From Methylobacter sp. (lineage in GTDB: Bacteria > Pseudomonadota > Gammaproteobacteria > Methylococcales > Methylomonadaceae): a stretch of DNA of 64,000 bases. Below, piece after piece: positions 16,249 through 25,292 of this stretch (position 1 is its first letter; each line of letters opens with the position of its first letter). Below the pieces are notes generated by a model, which ran no database searches, was not told where the DNA came from, and saw only the letters and a program-made list of their open reading frames with translations. A program made the position numbers and the translations under genes. Where the stretch lies: contig NZ_JALOCF010000006.1 of assembly GCF_023227905.1 (NCBI RefSeq), positions 1 through 64,000 on the forward strand. Direction: 5' to 3'.

Positions 16249-16841
16249 GTCATTACTCCTCATTTTGTTGCGGGATGACCGAATTTTATTTTCGTGACTG
16301 CCGCTCGTCAGCCTGCATAGGATTAAGTCGTTACACAACGTCACTTCAGCATTGAGCGGGCTTAGGAAATATTCTCGGCGCCCGGTAAGCGTTATGCGAA
16401 CCTTGGGTGCAGATTTTCCGGTTCCTCCTTCGCATGGGTGAACATCGTCAGCAGAAGAGGCTTAAAAACTGCTTCTTTTCTAAATTAGAGATAGAGCAAT
16501 GCGATAGTTAATTCTGTACGCTTATGCACACATGCAAAACTAACAGGTTGAATCTGTAGTTTATCGTTTTATTAGACATAGTGCGTGTCATCAAAAACCA
16601 GCCCCAGGCGCATCTTGCCGGTGCACGTCTTTGCAAAACAGTTCATATGTCGCAGCTCGCTATGGCATATGAACTGGTATTTCTAAAATCCAGTTCGCCC
16701 TCTTTTATCTCATTGTTTTTAAGTGACTATTTAGTAGCGTGGTATTTGCCTCTAATAACTCGCTCGGAGAATGGCTGCACTTCTATGCGACCTAATCTCC
16801 AGTGGGCTTTTCCTAAACGACAACCAATTGAAATAAAAATA
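16249..16841. other. intergenic region with a hairpin and partial motif
   Basis: No gene is supported in most of this stretch. TTATCGTTTTATT (16561-16573) contains the first 12 bases of the 17-bp motif on the minus strand. AGTTCATATG (16640-16649) and CATATGAACT (16666-16675) form a 10-bp inverted repeat. The first 100 bp probably hold the promoter of the secreted propeller-like gene. Confidence 0.4.
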
Positions 16842-16984
16842 ATGTTAAAAAAACTTGGCCTATCTGTGCTGCTGTTGATTGCACAAAATGGAGCTGAAGC
16901 AGCGGTGCGGGATTTCACGCTGCATATCGACAACGGCAATCTGACAATCACCGATATCAGCGGCACAACGCTGCTTATTCTCAA
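16842..16984 (+). pseudogene. N-terminal remnant of a secreted oxidase-like gene
   Basis: From the ATG at 16842 a signal peptide (MLKKLGLSVLLLIAQNGAEA) is followed by 'AVRDFTLHIDNGNLTI', the usual start of a multicopper-oxidase-type domain. Homology is lost after about 45 residues, where the frame runs into the 3' end of the convergent alanine dehydrogenase gene. It looks like the first 5% of a gene left after a deletion. Identification as multicopper oxidase rests on this short segment only. Confidence 0.4.
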
Positions 16985-16987
16985 GAT

Positions 16988-18097
16988 TTACCTTAATGCC
17001 TGCAGCGGATCGGTGTGCTTCATACCGAACGCTTCCGCGACGGCGGGATAGGTCACGGCCCCGCGATAGGTGTTGAGCCCGTATTGCAGCGCCTTGTCTT
17101 TACGCACGGCGTCCAGGCCTTCGTTGGCGAGTTGCAGGGCGTACTTGGCCGTTTGGTTGTTCAGCGCGAAGGTGCTGGTGCGCGGCACGGCCCCCGGCAT
17201 GTTGGCAACGCAATAATGCACTACGTCGTCGACGACATAAGTCGGATGGCTGTGAGTCGTCGGGCGCGTGGTTTCCACGCAGCCGCCTTGGTCGACGGCC
17301 ACGTCCACGATTACCGAGCCTTTGCGCATGGTCGGCAGCATGTCGCGGGTAATCAGCCAGGGCGCTCGCCCGCCGTGGATCAAAATCGCGCCGATGACCA
17401 GATCGGCGGTTTCGATGGCTTCTTCGATGGTCGATTCGTTGCTGATGCGGGTTTGCAGTTGGCCGCGGTAAATGTCGTCCAGATATTTCAAGCGGGCATG
17501 GCTGATATCCAGTACCGTGACTTGCGCGCCCAGGCCGACCGCTACCCGAGCGGCGTTGGTGCCAACGATGCCGCCGCCCAGAATGATGACATTGGCGGGT
17601 GCGACGCCCGGCACGCCGCCGATCAGTACGCCGCGTCCGCCATGCGATTTTTGCAGATAAGTGGCGCCGGCCTGGGTCGCCATGCGCCCCGCCACTTCGC
17701 TCATCGGTATCAACAAAGGCAAACTGCCGTCTTCGGTCTGCACGGTCTCGTACGCGATGCCGGTGGTGCCGCTGGTTAGCAGGGCTTCGGTCAGCGGCTT
17801 ATCGGAAGCCAGATGCAGGTAGGTGAACAGCAACAGGTCCTGGCGCAGATAGGGATATTCCGAGGCAATCGGTTCCTTGACTTTGACCACCATGTTCGCC
17901 GCCCAGGCATCTTCCGCGTTGGGAACGATTTGCGCTCCGGCCAAGCGGTATTCTTCGTCCGAAAGCGAGCTGCCTTCCCCGGCGCCGCTTTGTACCAGCA
18001 CCTGATGGCCCCGGCGCGTTAACGCCCTGACTGAGCCTGGCGTCAGGCCGACTCGATTCTCGTTGTCCTTAATTTCTTTAGGTAGGCCGATTAGCAT
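16988..18097 (-). CDS. ald: alanine dehydrogenase
   Basis: The 369-residue enzyme interconverts alanine and pyruvate plus ammonia with NAD(H). '[20 protein letters not shown]', the N-terminal substrate domain and the Rossmann segment '[20 protein letters not shown]' are characteristic, as is '[20 protein letters not shown]'. CAGGAG lies 7 nt before the ATG. In methanotroph-like bacteria this enzyme can assimilate ammonium (established for some), but here there is no contextual evidence. It is transcribed away from cysJ. Confidence 0.95.
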   Translation of the reverse strand: MLIGLPKEIKDNENRVGLTPGSVRALTRRGHQVLVQSGAGEGSSLSDEEYRLAGAQIVPNAEDAWAANMVVKVKEPIASEYPYLRQDLLLFTYLHLASDKPLTEALLTSGTTGIAYETVQTEDGSLPLLIPMSEVAGRMATQAGATYLQKSHGGRGVLIGGVPGVAPANVIILGGGIVGTNAARVAVGLGAQVTVLDISHARLKYLDDIYRGQLQTRISNESTIEEAIETADLVIGAILIHGGRAPWLITRDMLPTMRKGSVIVDVAVDQGGCVETTRPTTHSHPTYVVDDVVHYCVANMPGAVPRTSTFALNNQTAKYALQLANEGLDAVRKDKALQYGLNTYRGAVTYPAVAEAFGMKHTDPLQALR

Positions 18098-18622
18098 GGT
18101 TTGACTCCTGGCTAGTGGAACGGAAACGCGTTAATAAAAAATCTTGTCGTTTAAATTTATATACCCTTTAGAAGAGCGTAGCATAATTTAGCGCGGTTTT
18201 TTAAGTACAGCGTAATGTCGATTGTCCCGGTTAGTCCGGTCGGGTACGAGGCTGTGAAAATATTCGTTTTTAGAAAAAATTAAAGAATTCACCACGAAGC
18301 CAAAAGTAGGCGCCTCTAGGCGGCACGAAGAACACGAAGTTTTCAATGCACTGAATTAAAACGATTGTTTTTCTTCGTGTTCTTCGTGCCTTCGTGGTGA
18401 AAAATGTTTTTAGCCTAATTTGGATAATACTTTCACAGTCTCGTACCCTACGGCGCTTGATTAGCAAAAATTGCTGAGGCCCAGATGGTTAAATCAGCTT
18501 GCCGGCTGTTTTGCCGAAATCTAGGTAATGGCCGGTATTGCCGGTCCGGACGGCTTGGCGTAGCCTGAGAAGTAAAGCCGCCGATATCGCGTTATCTCTC
18601 ATCCCAAGAACCGGGGATTTAT
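18098..18622. other. divergent intergenic region between ald and cysJ
   Basis: The region holds the promoters of ald (minus) and cysJ (plus) and a large CACGAAG-family inverted repeat (18288-18402). No gene is supported. I could not assign a CysB-type site by eye. Confidence 0.4.
18288..18402. repeat. CACGAAG-family inverted repeat
   Basis: TTCACCACGAAG on the left is inverted to CTTCGTGGTGAA on the right, with further CACGAAGAACACGAAG / CTTCGTGTTCTTCGTG pairing inside. A central AT-rich piece of about 35 bp separates the inner arms. It is one of at least six family members in the window. Confidence 0.7.
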
Positions 18623-20404
18623 ATGCAGATATTATTACCTGAACGCAGCCAGACGCCGTTAAACGACGATCAATATTATCTGCTTCAACAATTTTTTTCG
18701 ACTTTATCGCCGGAGCAGGCCGCCTGGGTTGGGGGGTACGTGACCGGGCGGGTTGCAAAGGATTTGCCAGCCCTCCCAAGCGCCGCCGATATTGCCGATA
18801 TTACCATTCTGGTCGGTTCACAAACCGGCAACGGTGAGACGCTGGCCGAACAACTGCACAGCCTGGCCGCCGGGCGCGGCTTAAAAACAACGGTCAAAAA
18901 AATGGGCGATTACAAACTGCCGCAATTGAAGGCCGAGAAAAATCTGCTGGTCATCGTCAGCACTTACGGCGAAGGCGAGCCGCCTGACAATGCCAGGGAA
19001 TTGGTCGAGTATTTATTCAGCAAGCGCGCTCCGTCGCTCAAGAAAATGCATTTTGCCGTGCTGGGTCTGGGCGATTCCGGTTACGAGTTCTTCTGCAAAA
19101 CCGGCATTGATTTCGACCGGCGTTTGGAGGAACTGGGGGCAACGCGCATTCATCCCAGGGTTGATTGCGATGTGGACTACGAGTCCAGCGCCGAAGCGTG
19201 GATGGATGCGGTGTTGAATGTACTGTCCCTGCGCCTGGAAGCCAACTCTCAAACCGCAGAGTCCGCGCCGCCGTCTGTTGCAAGCTCCTCTGTCTATTCG
19301 CGTAAGCATCCGTTTCCTGCGCTGTTGCTGGAAAACATCGTGCTGAACGGGCGGGGTTCGCTGAAGGAAACCCACCATCTTGAATTTTCTCTGGAAGGTT
19401 CCGGCCTGAGTTACGAGCCGGGCGATGTGCTCGGCGTTTATCCGACCAATGCGCCCGACGTGATCGATGCCCTGTTACAGACGCTGCATTTTGCCGGTAC
19501 GGAATGGGTTACGCTGGATGACGGTAAGGAAGGCTTCCTTTACGACGCGCTGTTCCGGCATTATGAAATTACCGCCATTACCCGGCCGGTCATGCAAAAA
19601 TACGCCTTATTAGCCAATAACCAGAAGCTGGATCAGTTGCTGCACGACAAACAAAAACTGAACGACTATCTGTATGGCCGTGAAATGATTGACCTGGTAA
19701 CCGACTTCCCATCCGGGGAGCTATCGCCGCAGGCGTTTGTCGGCTGCCTGCGCAAACTGCCACCCCGCGCATATTCGATTGCCTCCAGCCTGAAACAGCA
19801 TCCCGACGAAGTGCATATCACCGTGGCTGCGGTACGTTACCAGTCGCATGGCCGGGATCGCAAAGGGGTTGGTTCGACGTATCTGGCCGAGCGCATTGAT
19901 GGGGATACGATTATCCCTGTTTATATCGACCGCAATAATAATTTTAAGCTTCCGGCCGACCCCGACACGCCGATTATCATGATCGGTCCCGGCACCGGCA
20001 TCGCGCCGTTCCGTGCCTTTGTCGAAGAGCGTGAAGCGATCGGCGCGCCGGGCAAAAACTGGCTGTTTTTCGGCGACCAGCATTTCGAGACCGATTTCCT
20101 GTATCAGGCCGAATGGCTGCGCTATCTTAAAAGCGGGCTACTGACCCGCATGGATGTCGCCTTCTCGCGCGATCAGGAACAAAAAATCTATGTTCATCAT
20201 TTGATGGCCGAACACGGCAAGGAACTGTACGCGTGGTTGCAGGAGGGAGCTCATCTTTATGTCTGCGGCGACGGAAAATGCATGGCGCATGATGTGCATC
20301 AGGAATTGCTGAACATTGTTGCTGCCGAAAGCGGTACGGGCAATGCGGAAGACTATATAGCGGACCTGCAAAGGACCAAACGCTATCAACGGGATGTGTA
20401 TTGA
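18623..20404 (+). CDS. cysJ: sulfite reductase (NADPH) flavoprotein alpha subunit
   Basis: This 593-residue protein passes electrons from NADPH through FAD and FMN to CysI for reduction of sulfite to sulfide. The flavodoxin domain (about 65-205) has 'VGSQTGNGETLAEQL' and 'STYGEGEPPDNA'. The FAD domain has 'RAYSIASS', and the NADPH domain has 'GPGTGIAPFRAFVEER' and the C-terminal 'RYQRDVY' typical of CysJ. It is followed by cysI after 60 bp. The sulfide made would feed CysK encoded 8 kb upstream. Confidence 0.96.
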   Translation: MQILLPERSQTPLNDDQYYLLQQFFSTLSPEQAAWVGGYVTGRVAKDLPALPSAADIADITILVGSQTGNGETLAEQLHSLAAGRGLKTTVKKMGDYKLPQLKAEKNLLVIVSTYGEGEPPDNARELVEYLFSKRAPSLKKMHFAVLGLGDSGYEFFCKTGIDFDRRLEELGATRIHPRVDCDVDYESSAEAWMDAVLNVLSLRLEANSQTAESAPPSVASSSVYSRKHPFPALLLENIVLNGRGSLKETHHLEFSLEGSGLSYEPGDVLGVYPTNAPDVIDALLQTLHFAGTEWVTLDDGKEGFLYDALFRHYEITAITRPVMQKYALLANNQKLDQLLHDKQKLNDYLYGREMIDLVTDFPSGELSPQAFVGCLRKLPPRAYSIASSLKQHPDEVHITVAAVRYQSHGRDRKGVGSTYLAERIDGDTIIPVYIDRNNNFKLPADPDTPIIMIGPGTGIAPFRAFVEEREAIGAPGKNWLFFGDQHFETDFLYQAEWLRYLKSGLLTRMDVAFSRDQEQKIYVHHLMAEHGKELYAWLQEGAHLYVCGDGKCMAHDVHQELLNIVAAESGTGNAEDYIADLQRTKRYQRDVY

Positions 20405-20420
20405 AAGAGGTTCACTGATT

Positions 20421-20436
20421 TAGACCTTCCAGGTTT
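20421..20436 (+). repeat. half copy of the AGACCTTCCAGG repeat
   Basis: AGACCTTCCAGGTTTT matches the left arm of the palindrome at 11875-11907. The right arm is missing. It lies in the short gap between cysJ and cysI. Confidence 0.5.
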
Positions 20437-20464
20437 TACTTATGTGTTAAATGAGGTTGAAACG

Positions 20465-22171
20465 ATGACCGATATCACTCCGGAACAATTGGCAAAACAG
20501 TCTGAAGTCGAGCGGATCAAGGATGCCAGTAATTACCTTCGCGGCACGCTGGTCAAGAGCCTGCAAGACCCATTGACCGGCGCACTAAGCGAAGACGACA
20601 CCCAGCTATGCAAATATCATGGCATTTACCAACAGGATGACCGCGATTTGCGCGACGAGCGCCGCAGGCAGAAACTGGAGCCTCGCTACCAGTTTATGGT
20701 GCGCATCCGCTTGCCCGGCGGGGTGTGCACCCCGACGCAATGGCTGGAAGTGGACCGCATCGCCAACACCTGGTGCAATAACACCATCCGGCTGACTTCC
20801 AGGCAGACTTTCCAGCTGCACGGCATCGTCAAGCGCAACCTGAAAAAGACCATTGCGGAAATTAACGCCGCGCTGCTCGATACCATTGCCGCCTGCGGCG
20901 ACGTGAACCGCAACGTCATGTGCAATCCCAATCCGCAGCAATCGCGGCTGCACGAGGAAGTCTACGAGTATGCCCGCCGCATCAGCGAGCATTTGTTACC
21001 CCGAACGACGGCTTATCATGAAATCTGGCTGGATGAAGAACTGCTGTCTTCAAGCCGGCAGGACGAAGAGCCGATCTACGGCAAGCACTACCTGCCGCGC
21101 AAATTCAAGATAGCGGTCGCCATTCCGCCAAGCAACGATGTCGATCTGTTTGCCAACGATTTGGGTTTTATCGCAATCGCCGAGGATAACCATCTGCTCG
21201 GGTTTAACGTCACCGTCGGCGGCGGCTTGAGCATGACCCACGGCGAGACGTCTACTTACCCGCGCCTGGCCGACGTGATCGGCTATTGCCCGAAGAGCAA
21301 GACGCTGCAAGTCGCCGAGGAAATCGTCACGATTCAGCACGATTTCGGCGATAGGACGCAGCGCAAACACGCCCGCTTTAAATATACCATCGAGGACCGG
21401 GGCATCGACTGGCTAATGTTTGAACTGAACCGGCGGCTGGGATGGAGCCTGGAGCCGCCCCGGCCTTATATATTCGAACATTCCGGCGACCGTTACGGCT
21501 GGGTCGAAGGCGCTAACGATACCTGGCATTACACCCTGTTTATCCAGAACGGCCGCATACTCGACACCGAGATTGACCCGATGATGACCGGGTTGCGTGA
21601 AATCGCCAAGGTGCATGACGGCGATTTCAGGCTCACCGCCAACCAGAATTTGATGATCGGGCAGGTCAGCAGTAAACGCAAACCGGTCATTAATGCGCTG
21701 CTGGAAAAATACCGGTTGGCTAAAGGTCATCAGACCGCTCTGCGCCTGAACTCGATGGCCTGCGTGGCGTTTCCGACCTGCGGTTTGGCCATGGCGGAAA
21801 GCGAGCGCTACTTCCCGTCGCTGCTCGACAAACTGGATAAGATCGTCAAACAGGCCGGGCTTGGAAACGATCCGATCCTGATTCGCATGACCGGTTGCCC
21901 GAACGGCTGCGCGCGCTCGGTGCTCGGGGAAATCGGTTTTATCGGCAAAGCGCCGGGCAAGTACAACCTGTATCTGGGCGCAGGCTTTTACGGCCAGCGC
22001 CTGAACAAACTGTACCGCGAGAATATCAACGAGGAACAGATTCTTGCCGAATTAACGCCGATTCTGCAACGCTATGCCCGCGAACGGGAGCCGGGGCAGC
22101 GCTTCGGCGATTTTGTCATCAAAGCTGGTTATGTCAGGGAAGTTTTGGCGGGCAGGGATTTTCACTTGTAA
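20465..22171 (+). CDS. cysI: sulfite reductase hemoprotein beta subunit
   Basis: The product is about 568 residues from an ATG with GAGG 8 nt upstream; a GTG at 20444 is the alternative. It reduces sulfite to sulfide on a coupled siroheme and 4Fe-4S centre. The cluster cysteines are in '[13 protein letters not shown]' (C-x5-C) and 'GCPNGCARS' (C-x3-C). The N-terminal '[21 protein letters not shown]' and '[13 protein letters not shown]' are typical of CysI. It forms the assimilatory sulfite reductase with the cysJ product. Confidence 0.96.
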   Translation: MTDITPEQLAKQSEVERIKDASNYLRGTLVKSLQDPLTGALSEDDTQLCKYHGIYQQDDRDLRDERRRQKLEPRYQFMVRIRLPGGVCTPTQWLEVDRIANTWCNNTIRLTSRQTFQLHGIVKRNLKKTIAEINAALLDTIAACGDVNRNVMCNPNPQQSRLHEEVYEYARRISEHLLPRTTAYHEIWLDEELLSSSRQDEEPIYGKHYLPRKFKIAVAIPPSNDVDLFANDLGFIAIAEDNHLLGFNVTVGGGLSMTHGETSTYPRLADVIGYCPKSKTLQVAEEIVTIQHDFGDRTQRKHARFKYTIEDRGIDWLMFELNRRLGWSLEPPRPYIFEHSGDRYGWVEGANDTWHYTLFIQNGRILDTEIDPMMTGLREIAKVHDGDFRLTANQNLMIGQVSSKRKPVINALLEKYRLAKGHQTALRLNSMACVAFPTCGLAMAESERYFPSLLDKLDKIVKQAGLGNDPILIRMTGCPNGCARSVLGEIGFIGKAPGKYNLYLGAGFYGQRLNKLYRENINEEQILAELTPILQRYAREREPGQRFGDFVIKAGYVREVLAGRDFHL

Positions 22172-22220
22172 GCATTCATCCTGAAATTTTTAAAGTTATA
22201 GATGAACTCATAGAAAATTT

Positions 22221-22237
22221 GGTGTCATTATGGCACC
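22221..22237. promoter_or_regulatory. 17-bp palindrome with adjacent -10-like box
   Basis: GGTGTCATTATGGCACC is an interrupted palindrome with one non-pairing position per arm, 7 bp before TATAAT (22245-22250). It may be an operator for a transcript entering the toxin-antitoxin genes. A short ORF of 31 codons (22296-22391) lies between and has no recognised family. Confidence 0.35.
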
Positions 22238-22389
22238 ATAAAGGTATAATAAATTTTTATAAAGCAAGTAGGGGAATGCTAAAGAAGAGTAATAAATGAT
22301 CACCTCAGCCACTAAACATAGAGACGACATCGGGTCGAATCTTGAAAAAGACAAGGCACAGCTACTTAAAACAGATGTCGTGATGAAAT

Positions 22390-22404
22390 AATACTTAAGG
22401 TATT
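22390..22404. promoter_or_regulatory. palindrome overlapping the antitoxin ribosome site
   Basis: AATACTTAAGGTATT is nearly symmetric and covers the AAGG that precedes the antitoxin ATG at 22409. Antitoxins of this type repress their own operon, so it is a candidate operator. Confidence 0.35.
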
Positions 22405-22408
22405 AAAA

Positions 22409-22723
22409 ATGCAGCAAAAAACAATCGAACGAGGCCGTATTACGGCAAGGGTTTCTTTGTCAATACAAGAGAAATTGCAAGAGGCAGCAGATTTAACTGG
22501 CGCAACACTGAACCAGTTTGTGGTTCAGACCGCGCTGGAAAGGGCCGAGCAGCTGATTGAACGTGAGACGACAATCAGCTTGACCCGCAAAGATGCTGCA
22601 ATGTTATTTACAATGCTTGAGAAGCCATCATCTCCGAATAATGTTTTGGCAAAGGCTTCTGAGCGCTATAAAAATGAGGTAGAAAGTGGGTTTCTCAATA
22701 CGGACTCTGGATCGATCACATGA
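22409..22723 (+). CDS. DUF1778 antitoxin (TacA-like)
   Basis: The 104-residue protein starts with a ribbon-helix-helix region ('RITARVSLSIQEKLQEAADL', then TGATLNQFVVQTALERAE) typical of DUF1778 antitoxins. It binds DNA as a dimer, and its C-terminal tail wraps the partner toxin. The toxin gene begins 38 nt before its stop, the usual overlapping arrangement. The operator is probably one of the palindromes just upstream. Confidence 0.88.
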   Translation: MQQKTIERGRITARVSLSIQEKLQEAADLTGATLNQFVVQTALERAEQLIERETTISLTRKDAAMLFTMLEKPSSPNNVLAKASERYKNEVESGFLNTDSGSIT

Positions 22724-23177
22724 TTTGAGAAATTTTAGTTGCGGCACTAAAGAGCTGGATGCCTGGCTGAAAAATACTGCGCGGCAGCATCAGGAAAAAA
22801 ATATATCCCGTACATTTGTACTGATGGAAGACCAATCTCCTACAGTAGTTATCGGTTATTACTCACTTGCTATCCGCGGTTTGACACTTAAGGAAGCATT
22901 GCCGCAAAACATGAAAAAAGCCCTTCCTTTAAATGTGCCGGCAATGACGCTTGCCCGTTTAGCCGTATCGCTCGAAGAGCAGAAAAAAGGTCATGGCGAA
23001 CGTTTATTGCTTGATGCCATGACGCGAGTTAAAACCGTTTCTAGCCTAGTTGGCGGTAGTTTCTTATTTGTCGACGCAAAGACTATAAAATTGTCGGATT
23101 TCTACATCCGTTACGGATTCACCGCTCTTCCTAGCGATCCGCTGATCCTGTGCTTGCGTATCGCTGATATTCCTTAA
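22686..23177 (+). CDS. GNAT acetyltransferase toxin (TacT-like)
   Basis: This 163-residue protein starts at a GTG inside the antitoxin gene. The acetyl-CoA site 'LAVSLEEQKKGHGERLLLDA' (R/Q-x-x-G-x-G/A type), 'SCGTKELDAWLKNTA' near the N-terminus and 'YIRYGFTALP' near the end match toxins that acetylate the amino group of charged tRNAs and stop translation. It appears intact. With the DUF1778 gene it forms a type II toxin-antitoxin module downstream of cysI. Confidence 0.88.
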   Translation: MGFSIRTLDRSHDLRNFSCGTKELDAWLKNTARQHQEKNISRTFVLMEDQSPTVVIGYYSLAIRGLTLKEALPQNMKKALPLNVPAMTLARLAVSLEEQKKGHGERLLLDAMTRVKTVSSLVGGSFLFVDAKTIKLSDFYIRYGFTALPSDPLILCLRIADIP

Positions 23178-23333
23178 GCTAAACGATTGAGAAAATGGAG
23201 ATTTACGCTAGCTTATAAGCTCGTTAAGCTATGCTTGCGAATCGGCTATCCCGCCGATTTGTTCTGGAGAAAATTCCGGTACTCGGTGCGGCAAGCGGGA
23301 GAAATATGTCCTGTGCGCAACATCAGTTAAGGG

Positions 23334-24212
23334 TTAGCCACTGACACTGACTTCGATGCCGGATAATTGCGTCCTAAGTACCGGTGCTGAATATCGCTCA
23401 TAATAACTGCCCTGCACCAGGTCGAAACCGGCGTTGCGAGCCAACTGATCGGACTTTTTCTGATCGATTTGCTGGAGGATGCTCTGGCCGCCTGCTAATG
23501 TTACCCGCTCCCTTAAGCCGCTTAATTTTTCAAAAATGTTACTGTCGCGCACCTGTTCAAGTTGCCTGGCCGATAAACTGACATAATTCGGGGATAACTT
23601 GGTAATCAGATCAAATGATTGACTTTCCTGGGCGACATAATCGAACTTGAGCGCGATTTGATAACCTCGGTGCCGATAATTGTCCAATCCGGTAACCAAC
23701 TCTTGAAAATGCCGGGCGTATTGGCTGTTTACCGCCATAATGATGACAACATTTTTGGTTTCCAGTCCGCACTGGGCAATGACTTCCTCGAAATAGGCGC
23801 CATGATCCTGTTTAACACCCAATATATGGCGCGGATCAACTTCCACGAATAACGAACCCTGCAAATGAGTAATCGGCAGATAATTAAGCATATGCACGGT
23901 ACGGGATAAGCGGTCGAAATTGATGATGGATTCAAAATCGTTAGCCTGATGAGCATGGTTACTTAACAGGTTTTCAATTTCATCTGAATACAGGTATTGA
24001 ACCTCATGAGTGGAGACCTTGAGTTTCGCGGCATGACCGATGATTTCGGCGGGCCTCGGTGCCAGACGTATTGGCGAAAAAACACTGCCTATTTTGATTT
24101 GACCGAATAGCGCGCTGATTGTTTCTTCTTCCAAAATAAAAGGTCGAAAGCTTGAGCGGTGTTCTTGCCTGAAGCGGTCATTAAAATATTCAACTAAATT
24201 TTGTAACGGCAT
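23334..24212 (-). CDS. degenerate EAL-domain protein
   Basis: The product is about 292 residues from the ATG at 24212, which has AGGA 8 nt upstream. Longer starts would read through a terminator hairpin. Pieces resemble a c-di-GMP phosphodiesterase fold: 'HLQGSLFVEVDPRHIL', 'GYQIALKFDYVAQESQSFDL', 'PNYVSLSARQL' and 'GFDLVQGSYYER'. The EAL signature and most acidic metal ligands are absent, so enzyme activity is unlikely. It may bind c-di-GMP or a partner protein. No GGDEF domain is attached. Confidence 0.65.
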   Translation of the reverse strand: MPLQNLVEYFNDRFRQEHRSSFRPFILEEETISALFGQIKIGSVFSPIRLAPRPAEIIGHAAKLKVSTHEVQYLYSDEIENLLSNHAHQANDFESIINFDRLSRTVHMLNYLPITHLQGSLFVEVDPRHILGVKQDHGAYFEEVIAQCGLETKNVVIIMAVNSQYARHFQELVTGLDNYRHRGYQIALKFDYVAQESQSFDLITKLSPNYVSLSARQLEQVRDSNIFEKLSGLRERVTLAGGQSILQQIDQKKSDQLARNAGFDLVQGSYYERYSAPVLRTQLSGIEVSVSG

Positions 24213-24311
24213 AAACTTATTCCTCATGTTTGATAAAGGTTGAGCCACCGGCGGGTTTTTCGCTTCCGGCTGCAATGGGTTCAATTGATAAAAATCTGTA
24301 CCTTTCGGTTT

Positions 24312-24335
24312 AAAAAAAGGCGGGCCGAAGCCCGC
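24312..24335 (-). terminator. intrinsic terminator on the minus strand
   Basis: Read on the minus strand, GCGGGC-TTCG-GCCCGC is a 6-bp stem with a UUCG tetraloop followed by C and seven T. It lies 100 nt upstream of the EAL-like gene, so it ends some transcript from 24340-24500 or attenuates the EAL gene. Confidence 0.75.
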
Positions 24336-24450
24336 ACCAACAACAATCCTTGTATAGAGGAGGTACACATAAAAAATGATGGTAAACATGCCGTACTGTT
24401 TTTCCGGCAGTTCTTTGGGGTTGGGTATAGCTTAGGGGGATTGTTTATTT
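24312..24450 (-). ncRNA. candidate small RNA ending at the UUCG terminator
   Basis: No ORF ends before the terminator at 24312-24335, yet a transcript must reach it. A minus-strand RNA of about 110-135 nt starting near the 17-bp motif would carry a C-rich 5' part, a small hairpin (GCCG...CGGC) and the single-stranded stretch UACCUCCUC. That stretch is complementary to a Shine-Dalgarno sequence, a feature of base-pairing small RNAs. No promoter is certain. Confidence 0.35.
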
Positions 24451-24451
24451 T

Positions 24452-24468
24452 AATAAAACGATATTATT
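24452..24468 (+). promoter_or_regulatory. 17-bp AT-rich motif, copy 3
   Basis: AATAAAACGATATTATT, identical to 9511-9527, lies upstream of the EAL-like gene. It sits between a minus-strand terminator (24312) and a plus-strand terminator (24810). The bases 5' of it (GGGGGATTGTTTATTTT) also resemble those 5' of copy 1 on its own strand. Confidence 0.4.
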
Positions 24469-24540
24469 CGATAGTTGTATCTAATAAATTGATAACTAAA
24501 CATCCCCGCAACAGAGTCGTTTAAGTCCTTGTGAGGCTTC

Positions 24541-24738
24541 ATGCGTTCGATCAATAGGGTCTATGTGATATGCCCTGATTTCTTATGTGAAATACCCGAT
24601 CATGCACTTCATAGCTTACTTAAGCTCAGCAGCTGCGCCGTTTCCATCGCGCAAACCAGGATATTAAGCAATTATCATGCCATTCATAGAGACAAATTGT
24701 CGCGCGGCAATTGGTCACATTTTCAAGGTTGTGTTTAG
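24541..24738 (+). CDS. possible small protein, 65 residues
   Basis: The ATG is preceded by GTGAGG at 4 nt, slightly close. The product (MRSINRVYVICPDFLCEIPD...) has no recognised family, signal peptide or membrane helix. It lies between the 17-bp motif and a strong terminator, which is the only contextual support. The region may equally be a non-coding RNA. Confidence 0.22.
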   Translation: MRSINRVYVICPDFLCEIPDHALHSLLKLSSCAVSIAQTRILSNYHAIHRDKLSRGNWSHFQGCV

Positions 24739-24809
24739 TTATTAAAATGCATGCAACTCTTGAATGCGCTCCCTCTCCTAAAGGGGATTAGAGTTATTTA
24801 TCCTCCTCT

Positions 24810-24840
24810 ATGCGGTCAGTCTGCTGACCGCATCCTTTTT
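24810..24840 (+). terminator. strong intrinsic terminator without an upstream gene
   Basis: ATGCGGTCAG pairs perfectly with CTGACCGCAT (10 bp) over a TCTG loop, followed by CCTTTTTATT. The nearest annotated plus-strand gene ends 1.6 kb upstream, so it marks an unannotated transcript. Confidence 0.85.
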
Positions 24841-25292
24841 ATTCCGTAAAACTATGTAACGGAACTCTGCCAAGTTCTGCACTATTTATGAGCAAGACCT
24901 GACCGGACAGCTCACTTTTATAAAACTATTTACAGCCGCATGACTATCGCCGATTTTTATCCTTAACGTTCAGGATACTGAACCAATCTGTTAACGCATG
25001 ATGACAGGTATATCCATGAATGGCTTCGATAGGGAAACCCGCTGCATAGTTCGGTGGCGGAAAATCCCGCCGACGACCAGGCTTAAAGCGTCATTGGCGA
25101 CAGCCGGTTTGAGGGAGTGGGAAGCGTTTTAAACGCTTGGGAATAAACTTAATAATAGACAGCCTGGAGTTCAGTGATTTGATCTGGGTTTTATTGTCAA
25201 ATAAACACAGCATGGCAACTCTTAAAAAATAGCGCTACTCGCCTGTTATAATGCACAGCTTTTTAGACGCATTAAAACAAGGGCTAATTTTT

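Larger units (their letters stand above)
24469..25292. other. long intergenic region, probably transcribed in part
   Basis: About 800 bp without a clear gene. A strong plus-strand terminator at 24810-24840 implies a transcript of up to 370 nt starting near the 17-bp motif. One small ORF (24541-24738) has a ribosome site. From 24845 to 25292 I see nothing recognisable except the TauE promoter region. Confidence 0.45.

Noticed and set aside
17015..17779. Plus-strand ORF of 254 codons opposite alanine dehydrogenase
   Set aside because: It is the shadow of a strongly conserved minus-strand gene and has no recognisable domain.
22185..22299. Open frame reading on from cysI in another frame
   Set aside because: Part looks protein-like, but there is no start signal or recognised family; it is more likely spacer sequence before the toxin-antitoxin genes.
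24240..24389. N-terminal extension of the EAL-like gene to 24389
   Set aside because: It would translate through an intrinsic terminator hairpin and lacks a ribosome site; the ATG at 24212 has one.
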